Part shown: in pieces, positions 6,234 to 6,712 of the stretch
Position numbering within the stretch: the stretch's first letter is position 1
Layout: each line of letters starts with the position of its first letter
From: GCA-020344715 sp050115935
Lineage (GTDB): Archaea > Thermoproteota > Bathyarchaeia > Bathyarchaeales > Bathyarchaeaceae
Length of the DNA: 6,712 bases
Assembly (NCBI GenBank): GCA_050115935.1
Contig: JASFPO010000111.1
Coordinates: 1 to 6,712 of the forward strand
Direction: 5' to 3'
Notes under the pieces: model-generated
The model's input: the letters and a program-made list of their open reading frames with translations, nothing else
Database searches by the model: none
Told to the model about the DNA's origin: nothing
Made by a program: the position numbers and the translations under genes

Positions 6234-6347
6234 GCGGGGTTGCCCTAGCCTGGTAGGGGGCAGATCATCCGAACCTTGAAGAGCCTAAGCCTGCTAAGCC
6301 TGTGGTCCGTAAGGGCCGCGCGGGTTCAAATCCCGCACCCCGCGCCA
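6234..6347 (+). tRNA. tRNA-Ser(GCU) with a 25-base intron at position 29/30
   Basis: Acceptor GCGGGGU pairs with ACCCCGC; discriminator G and CCA are encoded. The D stem is CCCU/GGGG, and the T arm is GCGGG-UUCAAAU-CCCGC. A long variable arm, GGUCC-GUAA-GGGCC (6304-6317), makes it a class II tRNA, and G73 points to Ser. No anticodon stem forms from contiguous sequence. Removing 6264-6288 joins CAG (27-29) to GC (30-31), giving CAGGC, which pairs perfectly with GCCUG (6298-6302) around the loop CUGCUAA, anticodon GCU. The intron ends show a strict bulge-helix-bulge: GGGC (6258-6261) pairs with GCCU (6283-6286), flanked by bulges AGA (6262-6264) and AAG (6287-6289), each cut after its second base. 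Outer helix AGG (6255-6257) pairs with CCU (6290-6292). Amino-acid identity, intron position and splice sites therefore agree independently. Confidence 0.93.
6264..6288 (+). other. Noncanonical tRNA-Ser intron (29/30, within the anticodon stem)
   Basis: The splicing endonuclease would cut after G6263 and A6288, each two bases into a three-base bulge. Without removal the anticodon stem cannot form. Inside the intron UC and GA ends pair weakly, with an A-A mismatch, so the inner helix is short. Confidence 0.88.
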
Positions 6348-6359
6348 CCCGACACACCA

Positions 6360-6369
6360 TTTTTTCTTT
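6360..6369 (+). terminator. T-rich terminator after tRNA-Ser
   Basis: Six T, one C and three more T begin 13 bases after the encoded CCA. Archaeal RNA polymerase commonly stops at such runs without a hairpin, so this probably ends the tRNA transcript. Confidence 0.55.
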
Positions 6370-6472
6370 GCGTTTTGAAGGGATTTCGTGATAAGCTTGT
6401 TGTTTCGCTGAGTTTTGAGTAGATCTGACTCTCTGCACCATCATCCATTCCCATCCTCGGTCTAAACCTGTC

Positions 6473-6538
6473 ATTTCTATGAAATATTATCGAATTGGTC
6501 GTATTTCAATGTTGTCGGTCCGTTCTTTTCATAGAAAT
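6473..6538. repeat. 12-bp perfect inverted repeat with a 42-base spacer
   Basis: ATTTCTATGAAA (6473-6484) is the exact reverse complement of TTTCATAGAAAT (6527-6538). Each arm is itself nearly palindromic (TTTC-3 bases-GAAA), so the arms also read almost as direct repeats. This fits either a stem with a large loop in RNA or two copies of a dyad operator. No gene or known element is attached. Confidence 0.6.
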
Positions 6539-6582
6539 CTATTGCTCCCGCGCGAAGAGATGCCAGGTTCGGTTAGAAGCTG

Positions 6583-6597
6583 GCGCGCGAAGCGCGC
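6583..6597. repeat. GC-rich hairpin GCGCGC-GAA-GCGCGC
   Basis: A perfect six-pair stem with a three-base GAA loop stands out in an otherwise A/T-leaning region. The 9-base CGCGCGAAG within it is repeated at 6549-6557. No T-run follows, so it is not a typical terminator; it could be part of a structured RNA or the scar of a small repeat. Confidence 0.45.
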
Positions 6598-6621
6598 GTA
6601 TTCCTAGAATAAGTAAAACTT

Positions 6622-6628
6622 CTTTATC
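6622..6628 (+). promoter_or_regulatory. Possible TATA box near the window end
   Basis: CTTTATC follows an A-rich stretch (AAGTAAAACT) resembling a BRE. A transcript would begin near 6652 and run off the window, toward the possible starts at 6696 or 6703 or as an RNA. Weak motif evidence only. Confidence 0.25.
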
Positions 6629-6712
6629 TGGGATATTGCCAGAGAGATAGTGGACATTGCGTGCCAAGCTCGGTGATGTTGAGAGGGTTAGATAATTGAA
6701 CCATGAGGAAAG

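Larger units (their letters stand above)
6348..6712. other. Region without a supported gene
   Basis: No frame here looks like a real protein. The minus frame that runs from here back through the tRNA is an artefact of antisense tRNA. Contents: a T-run after the tRNA, a 12-bp inverted repeat, a 9-bp direct repeat (CGCGCGAAG at 6549-6557 and 6584-6592), a GC-rich hairpin, and a TATA-like CTTTATC (6622-6628) preceded by an A-rich stretch. At the very end GAGAGGG (6681-6687) lies eight bases before TTG 6696 and 15 before ATG 6703; either could start a gene that continues outside, but under 20 bases of it are visible. Confidence 0.6.

Noticed and set aside
6388..6429. Possible C/D box guide RNA (GTGATAA at 6388 and CTGA at 6408 and 6426)
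   Set aside because: The C box deviates from RTGATGA, no acceptable C' box is present, and the second guide interval would be too short.
6265..6474. Minus-strand open frame of 69 residues containing GAGFEPARP
   Set aside because: It is antisense to tRNA-Ser. The GAGFEPARP string is the well-known false translation of an antisense T arm and acceptor stem, often misannotated as protein.
6348..6712. Integration site or mobile element downstream of tRNA-Ser
   Set aside because: No integrase gene and no repeat of the tRNA 3' end were seen in the window, so there is no support for an attachment site.

Overview
The window reads as a piece of an archaeal chromosome. The evidence is two tRNA genes interrupted by short introns, one of them framed by a textbook bulge-helix-bulge motif; a RuvB-like/TIP49 AAA+ ATPase of the kind shared by archaea and eukaryotes; TATA-like boxes about 25 bases before inferred transcript starts; GGAAGTG/GGAGTG ribosome binding sites; and GTG/TTG starts. 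The moderate base composition and the short zinc-ribbon membrane protein suggest an uncultured lineage such as Bathyarchaeia or a relative, but that placement is inference.

Layout. Bases 1-1314 (minus) hold most of a two-cysteine FAD/NAD(P) disulfide oxidoreductase of the dihydrolipoyl dehydrogenase family, cut off at its C-terminus by the window edge. It is divergent from a small plus-strand membrane protein with a very basic tail (1458-1799), followed by a zinc-ribbon membrane protein started by TTG (1921-2256). Converging on these from the right is a minus-strand two-gene operon: a B12-binding-domain radical SAM enzyme (4461-3025) and, overlapping its stop as TAATG, a six-helix membrane protein with a conserved-looking His/Cys motif (3025-2267). 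Just upstream of the operon and on the same strand is tRNA-Val(UAC) with a 17-base intron (4612-4521).

Across a 148-base gap the plus strand carries the TIP49 ATPase (4761-6134), then tRNA-Ser(GCU) with a 25-base intron inside the anticodon stem (6234-6347). The last 365 bases have no gene I can support. They contain a T-run after the tRNA, a 12-bp inverted repeat, a GC-rich hairpin and a possible promoter for a gene beginning at or beyond the edge.

How the genes relate. The only convincing functional unit is the radical SAM/membrane-protein pair, which looks translationally coupled; its substrate cannot be read from the sequence. The other genes look like independent housekeeping or hypothetical units. 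I see no CRISPR array, insertion sequence, phage gene or toxin-antitoxin pair, and no obvious new defence or mobile system. The points most worth a second look are the noncanonical tRNA-Ser intron, the Asp replacing the Walker B catalytic Glu in the TIP49 protein, and the radical SAM/Cys-rich membrane pair.
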